DNA of 64,000 nt from DASTSN01 sp035549175 (GCA_035549175.1 DASZRL010000092.1:1-64000), one strand, 5' to 3'; positions 34,932-43,923 are shown, counted from the stretch's first letter. Made by a program: numbers and translations. The notes: generated by a model from the letters alone, not told the origin.

Positions 34932-35852
34932 ATGAAACAAGTCATGCTGCTTACTGCCAGCCTGCTGATGCTGGCGGTTGCCCGGCCCCAGGACCCTACC
35001 GTGAAACAACTGCAGGCCGATGCGTCCCGGTCCATCACCAAGGACCCGAACGACACCCTGCCGAAAATCTGGAAGACGGGCGGCCTGTTTACCCTCAACG
35101 TAGCCCAGGGGACCCTGACCAACTGGGTAGGCGGGGGAGACAAATTCTCCCTGTCCGCCGTGTCCTTTCTCAACCTGTATGCCTACTATAAGAAGGGCCG
35201 GCATGCCTGGGACAATACCCTTGACCTGGGCTATGGGATCGTCAATACGACCAGCCTGGGCAGGCGGAAGAGTGACGACCGGATCGACCTGCTGTCCAAA
35301 TACGGGTACCAGCTAGCCCCCAAGTGGTATGCCAGCGCCCTGTTCAACCTGCGGACGCAGTTTGCCAACGGCTACTCCTATAGCAAGGACAGTATAGGCA
35401 GGGACGTAAAGACCCTTACCTCGGCTTCCTTTGCCCCGGCCTATATTCTGCTGTCCCTGGGTATGAATTTCAAACCCGTGGATTATTTTTCCGTGTTCAT
35501 ATCGCCGCTTACCCAGCGATGGACCATCGTGTCCAACTCCGTGCTTTCCGCCGAGGGGGCGTATGGGGTAATACCCGGCGAGCGGTCCCGGAGCGAACTG
35601 GGCGCCTTCCTGACGGCCAGTTTCAGCAGGGAGATTGCCAAGAACATGGTCTATACTTCGCGGCTGGACCTGTTTTCCAATTACCGCAATGACCCCCAGA
35701 ACGTGGATCTTTATTTCACCAATGTGCTGGCGATGAAGGTCAACAAGATCATTTCCGCCAATATCAACCTGGACATGATTTACGACAATAATGCCATCGC
35801 GCGCCTGCAGGTTCGCCAGTTGCTGGGGGTGGGCCTGTCCGCCAAATTCTGA
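34932..35852 (+). CDS. DUF3078-like outer-membrane beta-barrel protein
   Basis: A 306-residue exported protein. MKQVMLLTASLLMLAVARPQD is a signal peptide, followed by a short linker and then alternating amphipathic strands (WKTGGLFTLNVAQGTLTNWVGGGDKFSLSA and so on), with a C-terminal Phe as in outer-membrane barrels. The NWVGGGD start and overall pattern fit the DUF3078 family of Bacteroidota. Function unknown; it stands as a single gene between mscL and scpA. Confidence 0.8.
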   Translation: MKQVMLLTASLLMLAVARPQDPTVKQLQADASRSITKDPNDTLPKIWKTGGLFTLNVAQGTLTNWVGGGDKFSLSAVSFLNLYAYYKKGRHAWDNTLDLGYGIVNTTSLGRRKSDDRIDLLSKYGYQLAPKWYASALFNLRTQFANGYSYSKDSIGRDVKTLTSASFAPAYILLSLGMNFKPVDYFSVFISPLTQRWTIVSNSVLSAEGAYGVIPGERSRSELGAFLTASFSREIAKNMVYTSRLDLFSNYRNDPQNVDLYFTNVLAMKVNKIISANINLDMIYDNNAIARLQVRQLLGVGLSAKF

Positions 35853-35876
35853 TTGAATATTTCGTTACTTTTGCCC

Positions 35877-35919
35877 GTCCCGCGCCCCCTCGTCACCCGG
35901 ACGGCGGGACTTCTTTTTT
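35877..35919 (+). terminator. Terminator between the DUF3078-like gene and scpA
   Basis: A 7-bp stem (GTCCCGC/GCGGGAC, 20-nt loop) is followed by TTCTTTTTT. A TACTTTTG sequence (35866-35873) overlaps its upstream edge and may be the scpA -7 element, which would put the hairpin in the scpA leader. Confidence 0.55.
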
Positions 35920-35941
35920 ATGTGTTAAACCGGTATGCACT

Positions 35942-36724
35942 GTGAATACTTCCTACCAGATCAAACTCCCCCAGTTCGAAGGCCCCTTTGACCTGCTGCT
36001 GTTTTTCATCGAGCGCGATGAACTGGATATCTACAATATTCCCATTACCCGGATCATCAACGATTTCCTGGCCTATATCCATTCCCAGGAATCGCTCAAC
36101 ATTGAGCTGTCCAGCGAATTCATCCTGTTCGTTTCCACCCTGATGCGCATCAAGGCGAAAATGCTGCTTCCCCGCAAGGAGCTGGATGCGCAGGGTAACG
36201 AGATTGATCCCCGCCAGGAACTGGTCAACAAGATCCTGGAATACAAGCGGTTCAAGGAAGCGTCCGCCCAGATGGCGGAGATGGAGGCGATGCGCATGCT
36301 GATGGTGAAGCGGGGCAATATCCAGCGGGAACTGGCCAGTATCGGCGAAGAGTCCGGGGAAGGCACCGAGATCCAGCAAATCACGCTTTTCAAGCTGATG
36401 AAGGCCTTCGAACGGGCGATCCAGCGGTACAGCGACCGGGTCAACAAACCGGTGCATACCGTGGTACGCTACAATTATACCATAGAAGCGAGCCGGGAAC
36501 AGTTGCTTGACATGGCCAGCCGCGAAAAGAACCTTTCCTTCGAGAAACTCTTCGAGCATGCGGAGAACCGTGTGCACGCCATTTTCCTGTTCCTGTCCCT
36601 GCTGGAACTGGTGCAACAGAAATACCTGACCATCCTGATCGGGGAAGGCCGCAATAACTTCATCCTGGAATTCATTGAACCGGAAAACAGGCCGGTGGAA
36701 GAAGCAGAAAACCAACCACAATAA
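35942..36724 (+). CDS. scpA: Segregation and condensation protein A
   Basis: ScpA is the kleisin that links SMC heads in the bacterial condensin complex. The 260 residues open with the family signature YQIKLPQFEGPFDLLLFFIERDELDIYNIPI, followed by the FLAYI...IELSSEFILFVSTLMRIKAKMLLP helix and a C-terminal winged helix ending LLELVQQKYLTILIGEG. The start is GTG at 35942; the nearby ATG at 35935 is out of frame. No scpB or smc lies beside it. osmC follows 18 bp later. Confidence 0.94.
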   Translation: MNTSYQIKLPQFEGPFDLLLFFIERDELDIYNIPITRIINDFLAYIHSQESLNIELSSEFILFVSTLMRIKAKMLLPRKELDAQGNEIDPRQELVNKILEYKRFKEASAQMAEMEAMRMLMVKRGNIQRELASIGEESGEGTEIQQITLFKLMKAFERAIQRYSDRVNKPVHTVVRYNYTIEASREQLLDMASREKNLSFEKLFEHAENRVHAIFLFLSLLELVQQKYLTILIGEGRNNFILEFIEPENRPVEEAENQPQ

Positions 36725-36742
36725 CCTAAAATCAGATTACGT

Positions 36743-37153
36743 ATGAAACGTTCCGCAACCGCCAACTGGCAGGGTACCGGCAAGGACGGGAAAGGCAAGG
36801 TAGGGGTGCAGTCCGGTGTGCTCCAGGACACGCAGTATTCCTACAAATCCCGTTTTGAGGAAGGGATCGGCACCAACCCGGAAGAACTGATCGCCGCCGC
36901 CCACGCCGGCTGCTTCAGCATGAAACTGAGCTTTGTTCTGAATGCGGCAGGCTTTACCGCCGAGAATATTGACACGCAGTGCACCATAACGCTCGATAAC
37001 GGTGCGATTACGGCCAGCCACCTGGTGGTGAAGGCCCGCGTGCCCGGCATCGATGCCGCCAAGTTCGCCGAATGTGCCGCCGACGCCAAGGCTAACTGCC
37101 CGGTGAGCAAACTGCTCCAGGCCGAGATTTCGATGGAAGCCAGCCTGGCCTGA
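36743..37153 (+). CDS. osmC: OsmC-type peroxiredoxin
   Basis: OsmC proteins reduce organic peroxides through a two-cysteine mechanism. The 136 residues include the peroxidatic Cys57 in LIAAAHAGCFSMKLS and the resolving Cys119 in AKANCPVSKLL, plus the N-terminal TGKDGKGKVGVQSG strand region. SYKSRFEEGIGTNPEEL favours OsmC over Ohr. It is 18 bp from scpA and probably on the same transcript, which ends at the hairpin just downstream. Confidence 0.93.
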   Translation: MKRSATANWQGTGKDGKGKVGVQSGVLQDTQYSYKSRFEEGIGTNPEELIAAAHAGCFSMKLSFVLNAAGFTAENIDTQCTITLDNGAITASHLVVKARVPGIDAAKFAECAADAKANCPVSKLLQAEISMEASLA

Positions 37154-37174
37154 TTCGCCGCGCCGCCGCTGAGT

Positions 37175-37214
37175 AAGCCATTACGGGCTCTTTCCGAGCC
37201 GTAATGGCTTTTTT
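37175..37214 (+). terminator. Intrinsic terminator after osmC
   Basis: A 15-bp stem with one bulged G (AAGCCATTACGGGCTC/GAGCCGTAATGGCTT, 5-nt loop) runs into six T residues. This is a clear rho-independent terminator. Confidence 0.85.
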
Positions 37215-37266
37215 AGTTACCGGCGGCGCAGGGCCGGTACCTGCCTCCAGACCCGGGTGGCGGACC

Positions 37267-37914
37267 TTAGTCAATGGCGAAGGCAAACAGGAGCATGCCT
37301 CCCATGGGCCCCGACATGCTGCTGTAGTCCATCATGGTGAAGGCATATTCTCCTCTGGGCAGGGATTTATCCACGCTCAGTTCCCAGTACCCGTCGCGGA
37401 TTTTGCGGACACTGAACGTGTATTTGTCGCTGGATTGGATACGGTGACTGGAAAAGGGCAGGGCGCCCGGGCTCTTCTGCAGGAGGACCTTGCGCTGGCC
37501 CTTGCCCACCTCGGTCCGGTACAGGGAAATCATATTCTGCGGATCGTTCATGGACCCCATGGTAGGCATCATGGAAGGGTCCACGCCGTTGGCCCGCATC
37601 ATGGAATCCGACTGTGCCGACTTGCCGCCGCCGGCTGCCCCGGTGGAATAGACGAAGGACAGGTGGTCCCCGCTGTTAAAGCGGACCGGCGACTTTTCCC
37701 CCTCGATGGTATATCCGTTTTCCGACCCGCCAATCCCGCCGAACTTGGTCTTGGTTTCCATTTTCGAAATATTTTTCTCCAGCCGGACCAGGCTGTAGGT
37801 TCCCTCTTTTTTGAGCAGCCAGATTTCATTGCTGAATTCCGGGTCCGGGTAGGTCTGGGCGGTTGCACCCAATACCAGGGAGGACGCGAGCAGGGTAAGC
37901 CACCAGGTTTTCAT
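37267..37914 (-). CDS. Secreted protein of unknown function
   Basis: A 215-residue protein with a signal peptide (MKTWWLTLLASSLVLGATAQ). The mature part is beta-rich with Gly/Ser and Met-rich loops (MMRANGVDPSMMPTMGSMND) and ends hydrophobic (GGMLLFAFAID). I recognise no domain. Its ATG overlaps the stop of the upstream barrel gene (ATGA), so the two are translationally coupled and probably work in the same place, the periplasm or outer membrane. Confidence 0.75.
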   Translation of the reverse strand: MKTWWLTLLASSLVLGATAQTYPDPEFSNEIWLLKKEGTYSLVRLEKNISKMETKTKFGGIGGSENGYTIEGEKSPVRFNSGDHLSFVYSTGAAGGGKSAQSDSMMRANGVDPSMMPTMGSMNDPQNMISLYRTEVGKGQRKVLLQKSPGALPFSSHRIQSSDKYTFSVRKIRDGYWELSVDKSLPRGEYAFTMMDYSSMSGPMGGMLLFAFAID

Positions 37915-38543
37915 TGTGTTTTCTTTTTTGAGGAGGATTGTCCGAACGTCCAGCCGGCAAACAGCTGGACCACATTATTGCGGGCGTCGGCGGAACTGAA
38001 CGAAGGCGGCTGCCCGGTAGCCAGGTCCTTGTAGAGTTTGCCCAGGCTGATGTTGTACCGGGCCCCGATCAGCAGACCCAGCACGGGATGGATTTCAACG
38101 CCCGCCCCGAACCCGTAATCGAAGCGATTATAGTAGCTCATTACGGATCCGGGGGTGTTCGGCGGTCCGTTGCCCTGGGCGCTGTCGGCTTTGGCGTTGA
38201 GCAGCAGGGCCATCTGGGCGCCGAGCTGCACTTGCACGAAATGGGTGATATTGATCCCCATCAGCTGGGGCAGGATAAGGTAGTCGAGGTTTACGTGCCC
38301 GGTATTCGATCCGGTCTGAAAGTTGTACCCTTGCCGCGAGAAGATGAGTTCGGTGCGCGAGCTGAGGATTTTTTTGGACGGGGGTGCCAGGAATAGGCCT
38401 GCCATAAATCCCGTCCGGTTGGAACTGGTCAGGGAAGAGGCGTTGGTTACGTTCGCGAAATTAAGGCCGGCCTTGATCCCGATCCCCTGGGCACCCAGGG
38501 AGAGACTTCCCAGTACCAGCCAGCTGAAAAGGAGAGGTCGCAT
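37911..38543 (-). CDS. Outer-membrane beta-barrel protein (PorT/porin-like family)
   Basis: A 210-residue exported protein: signal peptide MRPLLFSWLVLGSLSLGAQG, then GIKAGLNFANVTNASS, a typical first strand of Bacteroidota OMP_b-brl barrels. Alternating strands follow (ELIFSRQGYNFQ, VNLDYLILPQLMGI, GFGAGVEIHPVLGLLIGARYNISLGKLYKD). The short basic tail (SSSKKKTQ) is unusual after the last strand. It is coupled to the next gene by an ATGA overlap and preceded by a copy of the bipartite motif shared with two neighbours. Confidence 0.82.
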   Translation of the reverse strand: MRPLLFSWLVLGSLSLGAQGIGIKAGLNFANVTNASSLTSSNRTGFMAGLFLAPPSKKILSSRTELIFSRQGYNFQTGSNTGHVNLDYLILPQLMGINITHFVQVQLGAQMALLLNAKADSAQGNGPPNTPGSVMSYYNRFDYGFGAGVEIHPVLGLLIGARYNISLGKLYKDLATGQPPSFSSADARNNVVQLFAGWTFGQSSSKKKTQ

Positions 38544-38556
38544 ACGCTGTTTTCAG

Positions 38557-38602
38557 GAAAATTGGGTAAAATCCGGAAGCCACGCAATAGAACAAAAGTT
38601 AG
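38557..38602 (-). promoter_or_regulatory. Shared bipartite motif, copy A (before the barrel gene)
   Basis: On the minus strand the 19-mer CTAACTTTTGTTCTATTGC (38584-38602) is followed after 21 nt by ATTTTC (38557-38562), 13 nt before the ATG. The final TTG of the 19-mer and the ATTTTC block fit -33 and -7 positions, leaving the first part as a possible activator site. Confidence 0.6.
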
Positions 38603-38611
38603 GCAGGCCCG

Positions 38612-39943
38612 TCACTCATCCCCCTCCAGGGGGCTTACCCGGACCTCAAAGCCGTTGCGTTCATCGCCGCCCTGCTTGAGCACCTGTTCTTCGGGCTTCG
38701 CCTCAAACTGGAGGACCAGCGGCACAGCCAGGATGGGCATTCCGGGTACGGTCAGGCCGGGCTGGCCGCCACAGGGATCGATGCTCATGCCGGAAATCAT
38801 CCCGAAGTTGCGGATAAAATAGATGGTGACGGTGGCAAAGGGTTTCTGGGGAGGATTGGCAGGCTGCACGTCGATTCGCGCCGCCCCGGCAATATTGACC
38901 GGACCGATGTTTCCCCCGGGATTGACTTCCCGCAGGTTACAGGGGCAGGATTTCACGTCCAGCCGGTAGTTCATGTTCTGGATGTCCTGCACCCGGCTGC
39001 GGCTCCCGTTGAGTTGCAGGACGCAGGTGGAGGTGTCCAGGGCTGTGATGACGCAGCCAAGGGTGTTCTGGGTATTGTGGCCGGAAACGGTGATCAGGAA
39101 GGAATGATCTACAATGGTGACGTAGCTGACCAGTTTCAGGCGCGTGAACCGCGTGCCGTTCAGCGTGAAGTTGGCATGGGCCTCCACCGACACGGCCACC
39201 GGGTTGCGGTCCGGGACGGAACCCGGTGCGGTGAACTGCAGGGCATTGCCCGACACACCGGTGACGGTTCCTGTGGCGGCGCTGCCTCCGCGCACCCCGT
39301 CTACATAGGTGCCCAGGGACAGGTGCGTGGGCAGGCTTTCCCCGGTGAGGACGGTGCCACCGCCCGGGGTGGGTACCCCGGTGCAGATGATCTGCATCGG
39401 CAGCCGTTTTCCCACTTTGACGGTAGCCCGGGAAGGTGTCAGGGTAAAGGCATCGAAATAACTCCAGTGGCTGAAATGGGTGATGAGCCCGGAGATCGTC
39501 ATGGCTGCGCTGTCCAGGACCGTGTTTTCGAGGCGGTACCACTGTCCGGTTTCATCCTGCCAGGCGATGCCCCGCAGCTGCGGCGTGATCCAGGGACTTT
39601 CGCGGCGGGTATAATGGAAAATAAGCTGCAGCGGTCTGGCAAAGTTCACTCCGGAAGGCAGCAGTGCATAGGTGGGTGGTCCGCCCGGGTTCAGGGTATT
39701 TTCCACCGGCTGGATACTGATGGTGGTCCGGGAGCCCAGGGCTCCCTCGGGGATGACCAGTTCCAGCCGGCCGTCCTGGGAATGCAGCCGGCCGCCCTCC
39801 CGGCTGAACCGGGCGGACACCTTCTCACCGGCGGCCTTGCCGATGGCTGTCCGGGTGGGTGCCTGAATGATCGGAATGGAATCATCCTGGGCCAGCAGGG
39901 TGGAGCTGACCTGCAGGAGGAAAAGAACGGCCGCGAATTTCAT
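38612..39943 (-). CDS. Secreted protein with N-terminal ZU5-like domain
   Basis: A 443-residue protein with a signal peptide (MKFAAVLFLLQVSSTLLAQ). Residues about 45-140 (GGRLHSQDGRLELVIPEGALGSRTTISIQPV...) match the ZU5-like fold found in many Bacteroidota surface proteins. The rest is beta-rich, with a Pro/Gly-rich Ig-like segment, and paired cysteines (SCPCNL, DPCGG). There is no T9SS sorting domain, so it is probably periplasmic or held at the outer membrane. It lies between the barrel gene and the response regulator on the same strand and carries its own copy of the shared motif. Function unknown. Confidence 0.78.
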   Translation of the reverse strand: MKFAAVLFLLQVSSTLLAQDDSIPIIQAPTRTAIGKAAGEKVSARFSREGGRLHSQDGRLELVIPEGALGSRTTISIQPVENTLNPGGPPTYALLPSGVNFARPLQLIFHYTRRESPWITPQLRGIAWQDETGQWYRLENTVLDSAAMTISGLITHFSHWSYFDAFTLTPSRATVKVGKRLPMQIICTGVPTPGGGTVLTGESLPTHLSLGTYVDGVRGGSAATGTVTGVSGNALQFTAPGSVPDRNPVAVSVEAHANFTLNGTRFTRLKLVSYVTIVDHSFLITVSGHNTQNTLGCVITALDTSTCVLQLNGSRSRVQDIQNMNYRLDVKSCPCNLREVNPGGNIGPVNIAGAARIDVQPANPPQKPFATVTIYFIRNFGMISGMSIDPCGGQPGLTVPGMPILAVPLVLQFEAKPEEQVLKQGGDERNGFEVRVSPLEGDE

Positions 39944-39965
39944 GCTGCGCGCATTTAGGGATGGT

Positions 39966-40010
39966 GAAAATAGGCGGGCGGGCAGTCCGGTGCAATAGAA
40001 CGAAAGTTAA
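39966..40010 (-). promoter_or_regulatory. Shared bipartite motif, copy B (before the ZU5-like gene)
   Basis: On the minus strand TTAACTTTCGTTCTATTGC (39992-40010) is followed after 20 nt by ATTTTC (39966-39971), 22 nt before the ATG. Confidence 0.6.
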
Positions 40011-40025
40011 CGGTGTCGCAGGCCT

Positions 40026-40667
40026 TCACCGCTTGCGGAAGGCCTTGTTGAGCGCCTCGGTGCGGTTCTGCACGTGGAGCTTCTCATAAATGTTGTGTAT
40101 ATGCTGGCGGACGGTATTGGTAGAGATATGCAGCTTTTCGGCGATCTCCTTGTAAAGCAGCCCGCGTGCCAGCCATTGCAGGATTTCATGTTCACGCTGG
40201 CTTAACCCGCTGGACGCAGCGGGATCCGGTTCACCCTCCCGCGCCCCCTCCCGGAACATGGTGACCAGTTTGCGGGCAATATTGGCGCTCATCGGCGAGC
40301 CGCCTTCCTGTAATTCCCGGAGGGCCTCCGTGAGGTGGAGCAGCCCCGTGTTTTTCAGCAGGTACCCGGAGGCACCGGCCTTGAGGGCCTCGAATACCTT
40401 TTCGTCATTCTCGTATACGGTAAACATCATGAACTGGGTCCCGGGGCAGAGGGGCCTTACCTGGCGGATGCATTCTATCCCGCTCATCCCGGGCAGGTTG
40501 ATGTCCATGATCACGATATCGGGTTGCAACCGGGGAAGTTCCTGCAGGGATTCCTCCGCCGTACGGAAACTGCCGGCAATGCGGAAGTCCGGGCTGAGCC
40601 CGAGGAAGCCGGCCAGGCCGCTTCTGACTTCGTCGAGATCTTCCACGATCACAAGAGAAATGGCCAT
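40026..40667 (-). CDS. NarL/FixJ-family response regulator
   Basis: A 213-residue two-domain regulator. The receiver domain (1-120) has phospho-acceptor Asp55 in IVIMDINLPGMSG, and the LuxR-type helix-turn-helix (about 150-210) has GLSQREHEILQWLARGLLYKEIAEKLHISTNTVRQHIHNIYEKLHV. It follows the Reg_prop sensor kinase gene by 60 bp, and the kinase has the matching HisKA_3 domain, so they are an obvious pair. A copy of the shared bipartite motif lies between them, suggesting the regulator controls itself and its two downstream neighbours. Confidence 0.94.
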   Translation of the reverse strand: MAISLVIVEDLDEVRSGLAGFLGLSPDFRIAGSFRTAEESLQELPRLQPDIVIMDINLPGMSGIECIRQVRPLCPGTQFMMFTVYENDEKVFEALKAGASGYLLKNTGLLHLTEALRELQEGGSPMSANIARKLVTMFREGAREGEPDPAASSGLSQREHEILQWLARGLLYKEIAEKLHISTNTVRQHIHNIYEKLHVQNRTEALNKAFRKR

Positions 40668-40686
40668 ATCGCGCGTTGATCAGGTT

Positions 40687-40731
40687 GAAAATAAGGTGCG
40701 GAGGCCTGCGGGCCAATAGTACAAAAGTTAG
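40687..40731 (-). promoter_or_regulatory. Shared bipartite motif, copy C (before the response regulator)
   Basis: On the minus strand CTAACTTTTGTACTATTGG (40713-40731, overlapping the kinase stop codon) is followed after 20 nt by ATTTTC (40687-40692), 19 nt before the ATG. Confidence 0.6.
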
Positions 40732-43700
40732 CCCGGCAGCGGGACCGACAGGCTGACCTCCGTACCCGCGGACGCTGTCACCTGCAGGACGCCTCCGATT
40801 TCCTGGATCCGCCGCCGCATATTGGACAGCCCGTTGCGGAACGGTCGGACCTCTGCGGGGTTGAACCCGGTACCGTCATCCCGGATCAGGATATCCAGGG
40901 TCCTTCCCGCCCGTACCAGGATCTCGACCCGGGAGGCCCGGGCATGCTTGACGACGTTATGCAGCGCCTCCTTGACCGTCAGGTAGATATTGCGCCGGAA
41001 CTCGCCGCTCACGAAATGTTCGGCTTGTAAATCCGGCTGGTCGACCCGGCACGCGATGCCGTGCTCCGACAGGTATTCCACCGCATAGGACCGCGTGTAG
41101 GCGAGCAGGTCGCTCAGCGAATCGTTTTTTTCATTGAGGGCCCACACGATTTCTCCCATCTTGTCGATCATTTCGTGGGAATATTCGCGGATCCGGTTGA
41201 TGTCTTCTTCGATGGGCTCCTGCTGCTGTTTTTTGAGGCCGATCGTTTCGCTGAGAAATTTAATCCGGGATAGCCCGGCGCCCAGGTCGTCATGCATGTC
41301 GGTGGCGATACGCGTCCGTTCCCGTTCGATCGCCTGCCGGCGCTCATAGGCGAGTTGCCGCTTCCGCAGGGAAGCCCGCAGGTACCAGCGCAGCAGGAAA
41401 AAACCCGCCGCGAGGACCAGGCCAGCCGCCAGCAGCCGGAACCAGGTCGTCTGCCAGAATGCCCGCCTGATGGTAAGGGCCAGGGCCTTTTCAAACGGGC
41501 TCACGCGACCGGCTGCGTCCAGGACCCGCAGGCGGAATACGTAATCCCCCGGCGGGATTCGGCTGTACCGCGTGCCGTGTCCCGCGACACCGCGGATCCA
41601 GCCGGCATCGTAGTTCTCCAGCCGGTATTCATAACGGCAATCGGCGGCATGCTGAAAGGCGATAGGGGCAAAGGACAGGGAAAAGGTGTTCTGGCCGGGT
41701 TCCAGGCTCAGGCGCGCCGTCTCCTGGATGTTGGCCGCCATGCTGGCCGCGGAATCGTTGATGAACAGTCCGGTAAGCTCTGCCCGCGGCTGGCTGCCGG
41801 CCGCTTGCAGGTCACCCGGATGGAAGGCAAGCAGCCCGTTGGTGGTGCCAGCCAGCCAGCGGCCCCGGCCCGCCGGCACCAGGGCCGACGGATTGAATTC
41901 CGAGGAACAAAGCCCGTCTTCGGTAGTGAACAGCGTCCCGGTTCCCAGGCTGCTGTCTGCCAGGTAGAGGCCCCGTTCTCCGAACAACAGGAGCCGGCCG
42001 CGGTCCAGGAGCAGGGCGGCAAGCGCCCCGACCGGCTGGCCGCCTCCCGGGTTTACCCGGCGCAGCCGGAAATCGCTCTTTGAAAGCGCATATAGTCCAT
42101 TGTTAGTTGCAATCCACAGGACACGGCGCTGGCTGTCCAGGGCAAACTGGCTCACCTCCGCCGGCAGGTAGAAACGCTGCAGCACGCGGCACCGGCCGGT
42201 ATCTCCCGGACTCGACAGCCGGTAGAGGCGGCTGAGATGGTCCTTGACCCAGATGTCATGGTCGGCATCCTCGTAGAGTTCGTCAAAACTCCGGTCTGTC
42301 AGTTGATTCAGCGGGGAGAACGGTTCAATCCGCGGGTGGCGGATGGAGCCGGTAATCCGGTAAAGGCCGCTGAACGTGCCCAGCAACAGCGAACTGTCGT
42401 GCAGGCGGATCATCCGGTTGGTCCAATAGCTTCCGAACAGCTGGTCCGACAGGCGCGGGTAGGGTACCAGGGTAAGCCGGTTACTGCGCCGATCATAGCG
42501 GTACAGGCCCCGGTCGGTCAGGCACCAGGCCAGGTCCTGTCCATCGAACAGGAACTGGTACAGGCTCCCGCTGAAGGGTTTGCCGTCCGGCATCCGCGGC
42601 ACCCGGTGGGCCTGCACTCGCAGGCCGGAATCCAGCACCCAGTACCCGGGGGCATCCTGGACCAGGCACCAGGTCTCCATGCCGGGCGCTTCCGCCACCC
42701 AGGTTACATTATTGGACTGCTGCCATTTCGCCATCTCCGTCCGGGACAGGTATTTGGCAAACCGGTTACCGGACACCTGGCTGTAGGACAGGCCGCTTCC
42801 GTAACTGCCGCACCAGATATTGCCCAGGTGATCGAGGTAGATCGATACGATGTTATTACTGCAAAGGCTGAAGGCATCGGCATCGAGGTACCTGAAATGA
42901 TCCACCAGGCGTTCGGTGGCCGGGTCGAAGGTATAGATCCCATCCTGGCCGGTACCCAGCCAAAGCAGGCCGCGCTCCCCGGGCTCACAACAGCGAACCT
43001 GTTCCAGCCGGGTCGTACCTATCCGGTGATATAATTTCCAGGTGCCCCGGCCGGGATTGAGCCTGACCAGCCCCGCCGAGGTGGACAGCCAGACACAGCC
43101 GGCAGACTGCGGAAGGACATGGAATATCTCCCATTGCGGCTGACGCCCGGGCGCGGCAGGCCCGAAAAATTGTTCCTGCCGCTCCAGCCGGCCACCGCGA
43201 AAAAGGTAATGGCGGGTACCCCGGCTCAGGTAAGTCCAGACGTGCAGGGTCTCAGCCAGGGAGTCATACCAGACCGTACCGTCCACCGCATCGGTGGCCA
43301 GGAGGGTCCTGACTGAGTCATGCCGGGTATCCAGCACCCGGAGTGTATGCGCACCCATATCCAGGAACCAGAGCTGGTCGGGCCCTGCAAAACCCAGCGG
43401 GACGCAGAAGACGTCCCTGGCGGCCGGGCTGCCCAACCGGTAATGGATAAAGATGTTGCGCAGGCGATCATACCGGTCTATGCCACGGTCCTGCCCGATC
43501 CAGAGCCGGTGGCTGCTGTCTTCCAGGATGCGGGTGATGAAATCGCCGCCCAGGGAGCCTGGCTGGCCGTCGTCGTGGGTGTAATTGATGGTGCGGACCC
43601 CGTCAAAACGGGTCAGTCCCTTGCGGGTGCCGATCCACAGGTAGCCCCGGCTGTCCTGCAGAAAATGGTACACGATATTCTGGGTGAGTCCGTTCTGTAC

Positions 43701-43820
43701 GTTGAGCCGTTTGAAGTTGTAGTGAAGGTTCAGTAGCTGGGCACCCGTATCCGGACCTGCCCCCAGGCAGAGCAGAACCCAAATAGCGGCCAGATACCGG
43801 GGCAGGCGGGGGCGGTCCAT
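40728..43820 (-). CDS. Reg_prop/Y_Y_Y-type sensor histidine kinase
   Basis: A 1030-residue sensor with an N-terminal signal/anchor (RYLAAIWVLLCLGAG) and a large periplasmic part made of propeller repeats (FLQDSRGYLWIGTRKGLTRFDG and similar W-I-G-T units, two seven-bladed propellers expected). A Y_Y_Y domain follows (YEYRLENYDAGWI...PPGDYVFRLRVLD), then one transmembrane helix (WFRLLAAGLVLAAGFFLLRWYL). The kinase part has HisKA_3 with His843 (IATDMHDDLGAGLSRIKFL) and a HATPase with NVVKHA and RDDGTGFNP. It lacks the fused AraC-type regulator of hybrid systems and instead has the separate NarL-type gene downstream. The ligand is unknown; relatives often sense glycans. Confidence 0.93.
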   Translation of the reverse strand: MDRPRLPRYLAAIWVLLCLGAGPDTGAQLLNLHYNFKRLNVQNGLTQNIVYHFLQDSRGYLWIGTRKGLTRFDGVRTINYTHDDGQPGSLGGDFITRILEDSSHRLWIGQDRGIDRYDRLRNIFIHYRLGSPAARDVFCVPLGFAGPDQLWFLDMGAHTLRVLDTRHDSVRTLLATDAVDGTVWYDSLAETLHVWTYLSRGTRHYLFRGGRLERQEQFFGPAAPGRQPQWEIFHVLPQSAGCVWLSTSAGLVRLNPGRGTWKLYHRIGTTRLEQVRCCEPGERGLLWLGTGQDGIYTFDPATERLVDHFRYLDADAFSLCSNNIVSIYLDHLGNIWCGSYGSGLSYSQVSGNRFAKYLSRTEMAKWQQSNNVTWVAEAPGMETWCLVQDAPGYWVLDSGLRVQAHRVPRMPDGKPFSGSLYQFLFDGQDLAWCLTDRGLYRYDRRSNRLTLVPYPRLSDQLFGSYWTNRMIRLHDSSLLLGTFSGLYRITGSIRHPRIEPFSPLNQLTDRSFDELYEDADHDIWVKDHLSRLYRLSSPGDTGRCRVLQRFYLPAEVSQFALDSQRRVLWIATNNGLYALSKSDFRLRRVNPGGGQPVGALAALLLDRGRLLLFGERGLYLADSSLGTGTLFTTEDGLCSSEFNPSALVPAGRGRWLAGTTNGLLAFHPGDLQAAGSQPRAELTGLFINDSAASMAANIQETARLSLEPGQNTFSLSFAPIAFQHAADCRYEYRLENYDAGWIRGVAGHGTRYSRIPPGDYVFRLRVLDAAGRVSPFEKALALTIRRAFWQTTWFRLLAAGLVLAAGFFLLRWYLRASLRKRQLAYERRQAIERERTRIATDMHDDLGAGLSRIKFLSETIGLKKQQQEPIEEDINRIREYSHEMIDKMGEIVWALNEKNDSLSDLLAYTRSYAVEYLSEHGIACRVDQPDLQAEHFVSGEFRRNIYLTVKEALHNVVKHARASRVEILVRAGRTLDILIRDDGTGFNPAEVRPFRNGLSNMRRRIQEIGGVLQVTASAGTEVSLSVPLPG

Positions 43821-43923
43821 GCGGCAATCATTACGTACTTAAATGTAAGTAATCCCCCTGGCAAATAGGATGACGGCCGGCAGTCAGCCGGCATGGAATG
43901 AAAGGGGCGGGAGCAGGAGGGGA

